A stretch of 64,000 nt of DNA from Affinundibacterium macrobrachii (GTDB lineage: Bacteria > Pseudomonadota > Gammaproteobacteria > Burkholderiales > Burkholderiaceae_D). The notes under the pieces were generated by a model, which worked only from the letters and a program-made list of their open reading frames with translations, had not been told where the DNA came from and made no database searches. The translations under genes and the position numbers were made by a program. Position 1 is the first letter of the stretch, and every line of letters begins with the position of its first letter. The stretch is taken from positions 1 to 64,000 of the forward strand of contig NZ_BMYT01000005.1 of assembly GCF_014652415.1 (NCBI RefSeq), written 5' to 3'. This document shows, piece after piece, positions 44,049-52,009 of this stretch.

Positions 44049-44100
44049 AAATCCCTCGACCTATTGGACTTCAGTTCATTGGGTGCGAGGGATTTTTTTA
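44049..44100. terminator. Terminator between plsY and tsaD
   Basis: Ten-bp stem AAATCCCTCG/CGAGGGATTT (44049-44058 and 44086-44095), with further ACCT/GGGT pairing inside and a T-run on the plus strand. Its leftward U-tract is weaker, so it mainly serves plsY. Confidence 0.8.
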
Positions 44101-45138
44101 TGCAGAAACCAATTCATGCAATGGCCAACGCGGGCGCACATTGAAGCTGTAATTTTTTGTTGCTAGTTCCGGGTAGGCTTGCAAGCGCATAGCTCCCGCA
44201 AAAGCAATCATGGCGCCATTATCGGTGCAGAACTCTAGTTCTGGATAATAGACTTGAAAACGTTTTTTCGGATTCGATGCATTGGCTGCTGCATTGAGTG
44301 CCGCACGCAATTGTTGGTTGGCACCGACGCCACCCGCGATGACTAAGCGTTTTAATCCAGTTTGTTTCATCGCAGTTTGGCACTTGGCTACTAGAACATC
44401 AATAATCGCATCAACAAAACCGCGTGCAACATTAGCTTTGTCATTGTCAGTCAATGCCTCTGGGTATTTTTTTACTGCAGTAAGGACAGCGGTTTTGAGT
44501 CCAGAAAAACTGAAATTCAAGTCTTTCGAATGTAGCATCGGCCGTGGAAATTGATGTATCAATGGATCGCCGCTCTGTGCTAATTTAGAAATGGCGGGGC
44601 CACCAGGATAATCGAGTCCGAGCAATTTGGCTGATTTATCAAATGCTTCACCTGCGGCATCGTCCAGTGTCTCACCTAATAAGCTGTATTGGCCGACGCC
44701 ATCGACGCGCATCAATTGTGTGTGTCCACCAGAGACGAGTAAGGCAATAAACGGAAATTCAGGCGGCTGGCTAGCTAGTAGTGGCGATAGCAGGTGGCCT
44801 TCTAAATGATGGATGCCAATTAGTGGTTTGTCTAATGCTAAACCTAATCCACACGCCACGGATGCCCCGACTAAAAGCGCACCTGCTAAGCCAGGGCCTT
44901 GAGTGTAGGCGATGGCATCGATGTTTGCCGCTTGTACTTGGGCTTTAGTTAAGGTTTCACGCAGTAAAGGAAGTGCACGTTTGACATGATCGCGCGATGC
45001 GAGCTCTGGTACCACGCCGCCGTATTCTTGATGCATGGCGATTTGGGAGTGCAAGGCATGCGCCAACAATCCGCGGTTGGTATCGTATAGAGCGATGCCA
45101 GTCTCGTCACAAGAAGATTCGATACCAAGAACGATCAT
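44098..45138 (-). CDS. tsaD: tRNA N6-adenosine threonylcarbamoyltransferase
   Basis: A 346-residue ASKHA-fold enzyme that transfers the threonylcarbamoyl group to A37. The metal-binding HxxxH is H111-L-E-G-H115. The N-terminus [19 protein letters not shown] and [33 protein letters not shown] are diagnostic. Its partner TsaE is encoded at 33180. No rpsU neighbour is seen, unlike in E. coli. Confidence 0.97.
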   Translation of the reverse strand: MIVLGIESSCDETGIALYDTNRGLLAHALHSQIAMHQEYGGVVPELASRDHVKRALPLLRETLTKAQVQAANIDAIAYTQGPGLAGALLVGASVACGLGLALDKPLIGIHHLEGHLLSPLLASQPPEFPFIALLVSGGHTQLMRVDGVGQYSLLGETLDDAAGEAFDKSAKLLGLDYPGGPAISKLAQSGDPLIHQFPRPMLHSKDLNFSFSGLKTAVLTAVKKYPEALTDNDKANVARGFVDAIIDVLVAKCQTAMKQTGLKRLVIAGGVGANQQLRAALNAAANASNPKKRFQVYYPELEFCTDNGAMIAFAGAMRLQAYPELATKNYSFNVRPRWPLHELVSA

Positions 45139-45211
45139 AATGAAATTCTAAGAAAATGCGATGATGTGGAAAAATTATCCCGCATTATAAAGCATTGCTA
45201 TAGATCACTCG

Positions 45212-47347
45212 TTATGAGTGCTGTCGGTTCTGGTTATGAGGCAAAGATGTCAACCAATCACCGAGCGTGCTGCCGTGTAGTGGCTTACTCGCAAAGTAAC
45301 CTTGCATGGAGTCGCAACTCAATTTGATTAAGGTGTCGCGTTCGGCTTGGGTTTCTATGCCTTCGGCGATAACATGTAGCCCCAAGCTATGCCCCATTTC
45401 TACAATGGTTTTAACGAGTTTTTGAGTAGATTCTTGCTGATCAATATCAATCACAAAACTGCGATCAATTTTTAATTCTGATACGGGTAGTTTCTGCAGA
45501 TAGGCGAGCGATGAGTGTCCAGTACCAAAATCATCGATCGATAATCCGATACCTGTAGCACGTAGACTGTGCAGTAAGGGAATGGCATCGTCGGGATTTT
45601 CCATGATGCCACTCTCGGTTAACTCTAATTGTAAGTTCATCGGAGAAATTTGGTATTGATGGATTAATTGCTTTACCCTTTCTGGTAGTTTTTGGTCGCG
45701 TAAATCATTAGTGCTGACATTCACCGCGATACTTAATTGCGGGTATTGGTTTTTCCATTGAGCCAAGGTTTGTACCGCTTGTTCTAACATCCAGTTTGTT
45801 ACGTGACTGATGTATCCAGCGCGTTCTGCAAAAGGTACAAATTCGATCGGTGAGATAAATCCTCGCTTTGGATGTTGCCAGCGTACTAGGGCCTCAAATC
45901 CATAACAGTGCATATCATTTAATCGTATTTTAGGCTGTAGCCACATTTGTAATTCGTTGTTTTGAATGGCGGAGCGAAGATCTGACAATAGGCTTAAGTG
46001 ACTTAGACGAGATGCTTCTTGCGCATCGGAATACCAAGCAAATGTCTCGCTACGTTCTTTCGCTGCATAGAGTGCGACTTCGGCGTTTCGGATCAGTGTG
46101 GTTAAATTGTTGGATTCGCTATTAGCTATTGCACTCCCAAATACGAGATTGACGTCAATACTATAACTACCGCATTGAACCGGTACGTTTAGTTCGAGTT
46201 GGATGTCGTGAATGATTTGTTCGACCAAATTTTGCGTGTACGAGTCTGAATTATCAGCACAAAATAGAGCAAACTGTCCGCCCGAGAATTTTGCCAAAAA
46301 TGTCTTTTTTTCAGAATGTTTGCCAAGCGCTCTTTGTAATCGTTGGCTAGTTTCAACAATTAAAGTATCGCCAGTCCCAAATCCCAAAGTCTCATTCACA
46401 ATTTTCAACCGTGCGATATCCATTAAGATCATTGCATGGTGTCGCAAATTTTGCTGTGAAAACATTGTTAGCAAGCGCGTACGATTTGGTAAATTACTTA
46501 AGCTATCGTAGTAAGCAAGCTGCTCAATTTCCGCTTCACGACTGGCGATTGCATCGGTCATAACGTTAAGTGCATGGCTTACTTGAGCAACCTCAGTGGT
46601 GCGAGTCGTCGGCACCTTGCTGTTGTAGTCGCCCGATGCGATTCTTAGTGCACTATGTTCTAACATACTGAGTGGTTGTACGACGCTGCTTTGCGTAATA
46701 AAGGCAAGCACCATACCTGACAATACTATTAACACGGAGATCGCAAGGATGTGAAGTTTGAGTTGCGCCAAATCTTCTTGTTCTTCTGCCTGTCTTTGTC
46801 GTATGCGTTGTTTCGCAAGTTCTAGCAAAACATTGCTTTCGCTTAAGAAAGCCTGGCGTGCGGGCGCAACTTGCGTTTCGAATACTAGTTTTGCTCCTTC
46901 AGTATTATCTAGTTCAATTTCATCAAATAGATTTAAATATGATTGTCGATATTCTTGATGAGTAGAAGATAATCTTTGTAAGCATATCAATTGCGCCTCA
47001 TCGTCTGATTCGGCACTCAGTTGCTGGATTAATTCATCGATATGTTTTTTCTTCGCATCAATGGCATCGTAAGCGGGTTTTCTTTTTTCCTGAGTAGCAT
47101 TAAAAATTAAGACTAAAGCGCTGGTTGAGCCTTCAATATCGAGAGCAAGATTTTGTACTTGCAATAATTTCTGCAGGTCTTGACTTGCAAACTCTTGACT
47201 GCGTCGTGACACTTCTTGTACTTGCGATACGCTACGGATGACTACAAGGATAAATAGACTCAGTATCAATATATAACTTAGTGCCAAACGATAGCTAATT
47301 CTGCTAGGCAGAATGCGTTCGATAAGATAATGATAGGCATTTTTCAT
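45212..47347 (-). CDS. HAMP-GGDEF-EAL membrane protein with degenerate GGDEF
   Basis: About 711 residues. TM1 (about residues 20-42), a helical periplasmic sensor (about 43-195), TM2 (about 197-217), HAMP (about 218-272), GGDEF (about 280-440) and EAL (about 450-700). The cyclase signature reads SGGQF, not GGDEF, and no RxxD site precedes it, so cyclase activity is unlikely. The EAL side keeps EALVRWQ, DDFGTGHSSL and EGIET, so it is probably a c-di-GMP phosphodiesterase. ATG at 47347 is chosen; the frame extends to a TTG at 47404. Confidence 0.9.
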   Translation of the reverse strand: MKNAYHYLIERILPSRISYRLALSYILILSLFILVVIRSVSQVQEVSRRSQEFASQDLQKLLQVQNLALDIEGSTSALVLIFNATQEKRKPAYDAIDAKKKHIDELIQQLSAESDDEAQLICLQRLSSTHQEYRQSYLNLFDEIELDNTEGAKLVFETQVAPARQAFLSESNVLLELAKQRIRQRQAEEQEDLAQLKLHILAISVLIVLSGMVLAFITQSSVVQPLSMLEHSALRIASGDYNSKVPTTRTTEVAQVSHALNVMTDAIASREAEIEQLAYYDSLSNLPNRTRLLTMFSQQNLRHHAMILMDIARLKIVNETLGFGTGDTLIVETSQRLQRALGKHSEKKTFLAKFSGGQFALFCADNSDSYTQNLVEQIIHDIQLELNVPVQCGSYSIDVNLVFGSAIANSESNNLTTLIRNAEVALYAAKERSETFAWYSDAQEASRLSHLSLLSDLRSAIQNNELQMWLQPKIRLNDMHCYGFEALVRWQHPKRGFISPIEFVPFAERAGYISHVTNWMLEQAVQTLAQWKNQYPQLSIAVNVSTNDLRDQKLPERVKQLIHQYQISPMNLQLELTESGIMENPDDAIPLLHSLRATGIGLSIDDFGTGHSSLAYLQKLPVSELKIDRSFVIDIDQQESTQKLVKTIVEMGHSLGLHVIAEGIETQAERDTLIKLSCDSMQGYFASKPLHGSTLGDWLTSLPHNQNRQHS

Positions 47348-47635
47348 GATTCTTTGATTATCAAAGTGTCGACTTTCTGCGTTGACTTGAACACGCAAAC
47401 CCAATAGTTTGGCTTTACTCGAAAAATCACATTGTTTGCTTGGCGATCAAAATGAATCCATTAGAGCAAATTGCCTGCTTGCTGCAAAGTGAATTTTCAA
47501 ATTGTTGTTTGAATCGTTGTATGACTATAGTGATTATCAAGTCTCTGCGATCAAATTCACGCCAAATTGTCCCGATTAGTGAGGGGATGGGCTAGAATGA
47601 AGTTCTTCATATTCTAAGGATGTTAGGAGAAGTCT

Positions 47636-47950
47636 ATGTTTCTAGATCACGCAAAAATCTCAGCCACGCATAGTGAAACCGAACCAGATCGGATAGAACG
47701 TTTGAATCGTGTGTATGGATATGCGATCGCTTTAGCCGATGCAGATGGGAATCATGACTGCATTATCAAACTCGCTAAGCTGCATGATCACAAAGGAACC
47801 TTGATGGTGCTGTGGCATCAAGCGCCGACGGAACTTGAGCGAATTTATTTTATGAAAGCTTGGAAAAGTCGAGTTGGCGATGAATCAACCCAAGTTGAGC
47901 ATGCTTTGATGTTACAAGATGCTAATGCGAATGAAGCGGAAAGCGCTTAG
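47636..47950 (+). CDS. Small cytoplasmic protein of unknown function
   Basis: A 104-residue acidic protein with no signal peptide or membrane span. I do not recognise a family. The central part alternates strands and helices (YGYAIALADADGNHDCIIKLAKLHDHKGTL). AGGAG precedes the ATG at ideal spacing, and a powerful terminator follows, so it is a real monocistronic gene. No neighbour suggests a role. Confidence 0.7.
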   Translation: MFLDHAKISATHSETEPDRIERLNRVYGYAIALADADGNHDCIIKLAKLHDHKGTLMVLWHQAPTELERIYFMKAWKSRVGDESTQVEHALMLQDANANEAESA

Positions 47951-48023
47951 CTGCATTAAGCAATGCACGCATAAATTCAGGCTTAAAAAATAAACTAGGA
48001 TAGTGCGGCAGGCTAAATAAGAA

Positions 48024-48076
48024 AATGGCTTGTTGATTTGTGTGATAAATCACATTCATCAACAAGTCATTTTTTT
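48024..48076 (+). terminator. Long terminator hairpin after the 47636 gene
   Basis: Thirteen-bp stem (48024-48036 with 48059-48071, one G-U pair). The loop contains a second hairpin TGTGAT/ATCACA (48041-48046, 48049-48054). A T-run follows (48070-48076). Confidence 0.8.
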
Positions 48077-48117
48077 GATTCAAAATACGCTAGAGCAGTT
48101 CTAACTCACAATAGAAT

Positions 48118-48235
48118 TGCTAACTACTGGCGTAAGATGCGCCGGAACATTGCAGTTGCGTAGGGCGCCAGTGCCGACCAAGAGAATACCGAAGTCGTGG
48201 CCTGTGTTTTCGTCCGATAGACCGCCCAGTTAGGC
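48118..48235 (-). repeat. Candidate integron attC site
   Basis: On the minus strand this 118-nt element begins with GCCTAAC (48235-48229), which fits the attC R'' core RYYYAAC and overlaps the stop codon of the upstream gene. It ends with GTTAGCA (48124-48118), an R'-like core that departs from GTTRRRY at its last positions. The ends can pair (CTAACT and GGCG segments), and the interior has further dyads. The same GTTAGCA recurs just before the gene's start (48821-48815). Size, orientation and position fit a cassette recombination site. No integrase is present here. Confidence 0.45.
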
Positions 48236-48808
48236 TAGTCTTGGGCGAGATGTAAGCTCATAGCTTGGTGGAGCGATTCCGAGCGGAACATAGAAGCCAT
48301 TTACCAGCAACGTAGGCACGCCACGAAAGGCGATCTCGAGCAGCCGAGCCTCACCACCGTGTAGCTTGAAAGATCCGGTGGTGTGAGCCAACCCCTTGTT
48401 GGCAGAGTAAAAGATAAGCGCTAATGCTGCTTCTGCTTCGGACTCTTCTCCTGGATACGCTGCAAGAGCTTTGGCCTTAGTGAGCATCGAAAGGCTCGCG
48501 AACTGCTCGACGCCCAGATCGTCGGCATTCGTGCGAGCTGAGCGCTCCATTACTTCGGTTGGCGACGTTTTTGAGGCCTTGATGCCAAGGAACTCAAGGA
48601 CCGCGCGACAGTGAATAATTGCAGACTCGATCGCCGCATTGGTGAAACCGGTAGCTTTACCTTCAATCACTTGTTGGCCGTTGAAGAAAACCTCCATAGA
48701 TGGAGCCTCTTCCCACGACATATGATGTTGCAATGCTAGATGACCGATGGAAATGGCTCCTAGGCGATAGGCCAGCATGTTAAGCAGAGCGTGGTCCGGA
48801 GTTTTCAT
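48230..48808 (-). CDS. Unknown protein in a candidate integron gene cassette
   Basis: A 192-residue soluble protein with no family I recognise and no signal peptide. It contains HHMSWEEAPSMEVFFNGQQ near the N-terminus and a helical centre. GC is higher than its surroundings: two hand-counted 60-base lines (48301, 48481) give 62%, against 45% in marC (48901). GTTAGCAACTCTA lies directly before the ATG and GTTAGCAATTCTA closes the attC-like element after the stop, the layout of a lone mobile cassette. The gene has little 5' leader and no clear ribosome site, also common in cassettes. Confidence 0.65.
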   Translation of the reverse strand: MKTPDHALLNMLAYRLGAISIGHLALQHHMSWEEAPSMEVFFNGQQVIEGKATGFTNAAIESAIIHCRAVLEFLGIKASKTSPTEVMERSARTNADDLGVEQFASLSMLTKAKALAAYPGEESEAEAALALIFYSANKGLAHTTGSFKLHGGEARLLEIAFRGVPTLLVNGFYVPLGIAPPSYELTSRPRLA

Positions 48809-48831
48809 TAGAGTTGCTAACTTGTATTTTA

Positions 48832-49515
48832 TTATCGGCGCATTTTCAGATCTTCTAATAATTCAGAGAAGCCAGACCAGCCAATTTCAATACCAATACA
48901 CAGCAAGATAAATGCGGACAAACGCATCAATACAGTTGCGCCAACATCACCCAAGAAACTTTCTAAATTGCGAGCAAAGCGATATGACAAGAAAATCGCA
49001 ATTGTGGTCAAAAACACGCCTATCGTCGCAGCCAAACCTGTGATCAGCCAATCGACCGGTTTGTTTGGTAATTGCGCACCTAAAGTAATTGACGCAGCAA
49101 TCGCACCAGGTCCAACCGTCAAAGGGAAGCTAAACGGGTAAAAACTATGGCGACGTAGTTCTTCCTTGGTCCAATTACCGGCAGATGCCGCGACTGAATT
49201 GCGCAATTTATCCTGTCCTTGATCGTTCAGTAATTTCCAACCTGCCATGCCGACTACGATACCACCGGCGACGCGCACAATCGGTAATGAGATACCAAAG
49301 AAGTCGAGCACGTAAGATCCAATAAAAACGGCTCCCATCAATAGAAAGAAACAATTAATTGCGATTCGCTTGGCAAGTCGATTTGCCATCACTTGATCCA
49401 TAGGTCCAGTCATCGATAGAAAAATTGGCGCAACGGCGATTGGATTGAGAATCGGTAGCAGCGTGACGGGTACCACAATGAGCGCTTTTACAAAAACGGT
49501 TAGTGCGATGCTCAT
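48832..49515 (-). CDS. marC: MarC-family integral membrane protein
   Basis: A 227-residue protein with about six membrane spans, MarC/UPF0056 family. The conserved starts LLPILNPIAVAPIFLSMTG and ILKLL-like segments (GGIVVGMAGWKLLNDQ) are present, and PFSFPLTVGPGAIAASITLGA is the family's second repeat. Function is not established; an early link to multidrug resistance was not confirmed. GGAGG precedes the ATG. The candidate cassette is inserted just after its stop. Confidence 0.88.
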   Translation of the reverse strand: MSIALTVFVKALIVVPVTLLPILNPIAVAPIFLSMTGPMDQVMANRLAKRIAINCFFLLMGAVFIGSYVLDFFGISLPIVRVAGGIVVGMAGWKLLNDQGQDKLRNSVAASAGNWTKEELRRHSFYPFSFPLTVGPGAIAASITLGAQLPNKPVDWLITGLAATIGVFLTTIAIFLSYRFARNLESFLGDVGATVLMRLSAFILLCIGIEIGWSGFSELLEDLKMRR

Positions 49516-49643
49516 TTTGCCTCCTTGATTTTAGAATAATTGTGATTATGCAATATTTCTTTTATTTGTTGGGGGTTTTCATGGATTGCCGTCCAGATGA
49601 CTATCGCTACGACGCCACACTCATTATTTGTTGTAGTTTTACA

Positions 49644-49688
49644 TTGTCATAAAACGGACATGCAACTGTCACAGTCTTGAAGTATTCG
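49644..49688 (+). promoter_or_regulatory. Triple Pho box and -10 of the OlsB-like operon
   Basis: Three direct 7-bp half-sites, TTGTCAT (49644), CGGACAT (49655) and CTGTCAC (49666), repeat every 11 bp. The spacers are AAAA and GCAA. A TATTCG -10 (49683-49688) lies 10 bp after the last one, the standard PhoB-activated geometry with no -35. Confidence 0.75.
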
Positions 49689-49737
49689 CTCTTTATTCTG
49701 CAGCCTAAATGCTGATTTGAATAAAGGAGACCAGCGC

Positions 49738-50505
49738 ATGCGAGTGTTGACGATACCCGGGGATGCTAATCCTAGTTTTTCCAAATTAAGTCTCAGTCTT
49801 GCGAGTACCAAAAAAGAAGTGAAAGAAGTGCAGCGTCTGCGCTACAAAGTCTTTATCGAAGCAATGGGACTGACTGCTTTGGCAAATGATGATTGTTTAG
49901 ATAAAGATGAATTTGACGAATACTGCGATCACTTAATTGTACGTGATACCAAATCCTTGAAAGTGGTCGGTACCTATCGGATTTTGAGTCCAAATGCGGC
50001 ACGTCAGATTGGACGTTACTATTCCGAAGGTGAGTTTGATTTGTCGCGCTTGCAAAACATACGTGGCAGCATCGCCGAGGCTGGTCGTGCATGCATACAT
50101 CCGGATTATCGTAGCGGTGCCGTGATTATGTTGTTGTGGGCTGGTTTGGCTGCATATATGCGTCGTGAGCGTTGTGAATTCCTGATTGGTTGCGCCAGCA
50201 TTAGCTTGGCCGACGGCGGACACAATGCTGCAGCGATCTACCGCAATTTCAAAGATCAAGAATTTGCTCCCCTTGAATATCGTGTTACACCACATTTGCC
50301 ATTTCCTCTTGAAAATATGGATGAGGGCTATGAGGCGCGTATTCCTCCACTTTTAAAAGGCTATTTGCGCGCTGGTGCATGGATAGGTGGCGAGCCTGCT
50401 TGGGACCCAGATTTTCATAGTGCGGATTTATTTGTGATGCTACCAATCGCGAATTTAGATAATCGTTACGCTAAACACTACGGAACCGAGGATATTGCCA
50501 AATGA
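49738..50505 (+). CDS. GNAT-family acyltransferase (OlsB-like)
   Basis: A 255-residue protein resembling L-ornithine N-acyltransferase OlsB and hemolysin-like acyltransferases, which use acyl-ACP. The core VQRLRYKVFIEAMGL (about residues 30-44), the DEYCDHLIVRD and VGTYRIL strand, and EAGRACIHPDYRSGAVIMLLWAGLAAYM are the family markers. It would make lyso-ornithine lipid, a phosphorus-free membrane lipid. A strong Pho box upstream supports that function. ATG at 49738 follows AGGAGA; the frame reaches a TTG at 49717. No OlsA gene is adjacent. Confidence 0.8.
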   Translation: MRVLTIPGDANPSFSKLSLSLASTKKEVKEVQRLRYKVFIEAMGLTALANDDCLDKDEFDEYCDHLIVRDTKSLKVVGTYRILSPNAARQIGRYYSEGEFDLSRLQNIRGSIAEAGRACIHPDYRSGAVIMLLWAGLAAYMRRERCEFLIGCASISLADGGHNAAAIYRNFKDQEFAPLEYRVTPHLPFPLENMDEGYEARIPPLLKGYLRAGAWIGGEPAWDPDFHSADLFVMLPIANLDNRYAKHYGTEDIAK

Positions 50506-51359
50506 TGCCAGCAGATCAGTTTCTCGATAAGAAAATGCAAAAGCTTTTAAAGCCATCTAAAACGCCGAAGAAAGACATCAAACATTTTCGAACTATCTGG
50601 ATATCTGATCTGCATCTTGGTACGTCCGGCTGCCAAGCTAAACGCTTGCTAGAATTTTTAAAATCGACCGAATCAGAAACTTTGTATTTGGTCGGCGATA
50701 TCATCGACGGTTGGCAATTGAAGCGACGCTGGTATTGGGATCAAACCCATAACAACATCGTGCAAACCGTGCTGAAGAAAGCGAAGAAGGGGACCAATGT
50801 GATTTTCGTTCCAGGAAATCACGATGAAGCCGCCCGTCAATTTATTGAACTTGATTTCGGTGGCATTCAAGTGCGCGATGAATTGGTTCATACCACCGCA
50901 AACGGTAAGCGCATGTTGGTCTTGCATGGAGATAGATTTGATGGCGTCATTGCTTGTGCAAAGTGGTTGGCCTATTTAGGCGATAGTATGTACACCGTGA
51001 TTCTGAAAATTAATCAAGTCTTTAATCAATGGCGCGCACGCGCCGGGCTGCCTTATTGGTCCTTATCGCAGTACCTCAAGCTGAAGGTCAAGAACGCGGT
51101 GAGTTATATTACCAAGTTTGAAGATGCCTTAGCCGACGAGGCTCGTAAGCGCGGTTTAGACGGTGTGATCTGTGGGCACATTCACAAACCAGAAATCCGA
51201 GATATCGACGGTATCATTTACTGTAACGATGGTGATTGGGTAGAAAGCTTGTCGGCCTTGATTGAGGAAGCGGATGGCGAATTACGGCTGATTACTTGGC
51301 ACGATGTGGTACCACATGCACAGGCTGTTGAGGCACAGCAAATTGCCGTGCCTGCTTAA
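50502..51359 (+). CDS. LpxH-like metallophosphoesterase (UDP-2,3-diacylglucosamine diphosphatase family)
   Basis: A 285-residue calcineurin-like phosphoesterase. The metal ligands appear as SDLHLGTSGCQ (residues about 33-43), GDIIDGW, PGNHDEAA, a His in LHGDRFD and GHIHKPEI. LpxH proteins remove UMP in lipid A synthesis; this longer LpxH2/YbbF-like type may act on other substrates. It overlaps the OlsB-like gene by four bases (ATGA), so it is PhoB-controlled too. That makes a phosphate-salvage or lipid-remodelling role as likely as essential lipid A synthesis. Confidence 0.82.
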   Translation: MMPADQFLDKKMQKLLKPSKTPKKDIKHFRTIWISDLHLGTSGCQAKRLLEFLKSTESETLYLVGDIIDGWQLKRRWYWDQTHNNIVQTVLKKAKKGTNVIFVPGNHDEAARQFIELDFGGIQVRDELVHTTANGKRMLVLHGDRFDGVIACAKWLAYLGDSMYTVILKINQVFNQWRARAGLPYWSLSQYLKLKVKNAVSYITKFEDALADEARKRGLDGVICGHIHKPEIRDIDGIIYCNDGDWVESLSALIEEADGELRLITWHDVVPHAQAVEAQQIAVPA

Positions 51360-51508
51360 GTTATTGCGGCTTCACTAGAATTGGCTGAATTGTGTAGCTT
51401 CAAGTCAGCTAGGTCGAATCCGTTGATGTGACTGTTAGCGATAGGTTTTGATATCAATGACCGCTATCGATAAATAAGTGATCAAGTAGAGCAAGGGCGG
51501 TTTTGATC

Positions 51509-51988
51509 TTATTTGATGACCAAATCAGGCGACATAATTGCTTTTAAATAGGTACGCAAGCCTTCACCATCGCGTTCCTTTTGTGTAATCCACCAGACGT
51601 TTGCTTTGCGTACAGCACACTCATTTTGTTTGGGCGTAATTAAGCGCGCTGCTACATCACCTAGACTGGGTTGGTGCCCAACTAACATCACGGTTTCGCG
51701 CGCGTCTGGCCAATTAGCTGCTTTGAGTAAATCGTCGGCACTCGCTTCAGGACTAATCTCTGTGGCAATCTTGAATTTTCGATTTAACTTGGCAAGTGGC
51801 ATCATGGTTTCGCGGGCGCGAATTGCCGGGCTGACCAGAATCCGACAATTATCCGGCAACACGCTGTCTAACCAATACGCCATTTTTTGCGCTTGTTTGT
51901 GACCTTTAGGCGTCAGGCGGCGTAGCGCATCGGCTAGTTCTTCATTTCCGGGTTCGGCTTCCGCATGGCGCCAGAGAATCAGATCCAT
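51509..51988 (-). CDS. sixA: Phosphohistidine phosphatase SixA
   Basis: A 159-residue histidine-phosphatase-fold protein. The catalytic histidine is in DLILWRHAEAEPG (residues 2-14), and the second His is in VMLVGHQPSLGDV near residue 105. SixA removes phosphate from phosphohistidine proteins such as phosphotransfer domains. ATG at 51988 has GAGGAAA before it; the frame extends to a TTG at 52003. It follows ppk closely, and the ppk-sixA pair is common in beta-proteobacteria. Confidence 0.88.
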   Translation of the reverse strand: MDLILWRHAEAEPGNEELADALRRLTPKGHKQAQKMAYWLDSVLPDNCRILVSPAIRARETMMPLAKLNRKFKIATEISPEASADDLLKAANWPDARETVMLVGHQPSLGDVAARLITPKQNECAVRKANVWWITQKERDGEGLRTYLKAIMSPDLVIK

Positions 51989-52009
51989 CGACTTTTTCCT
52001 CAATATGAT

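Noticed and set aside
48041..48054. TGTGATAAATCACA as a CRP site
   Set aside because: CRP sites need a 6-bp spacer between TGTGA and TCACA; here it is 4 bp, and the dyad is part of a terminator hairpin.
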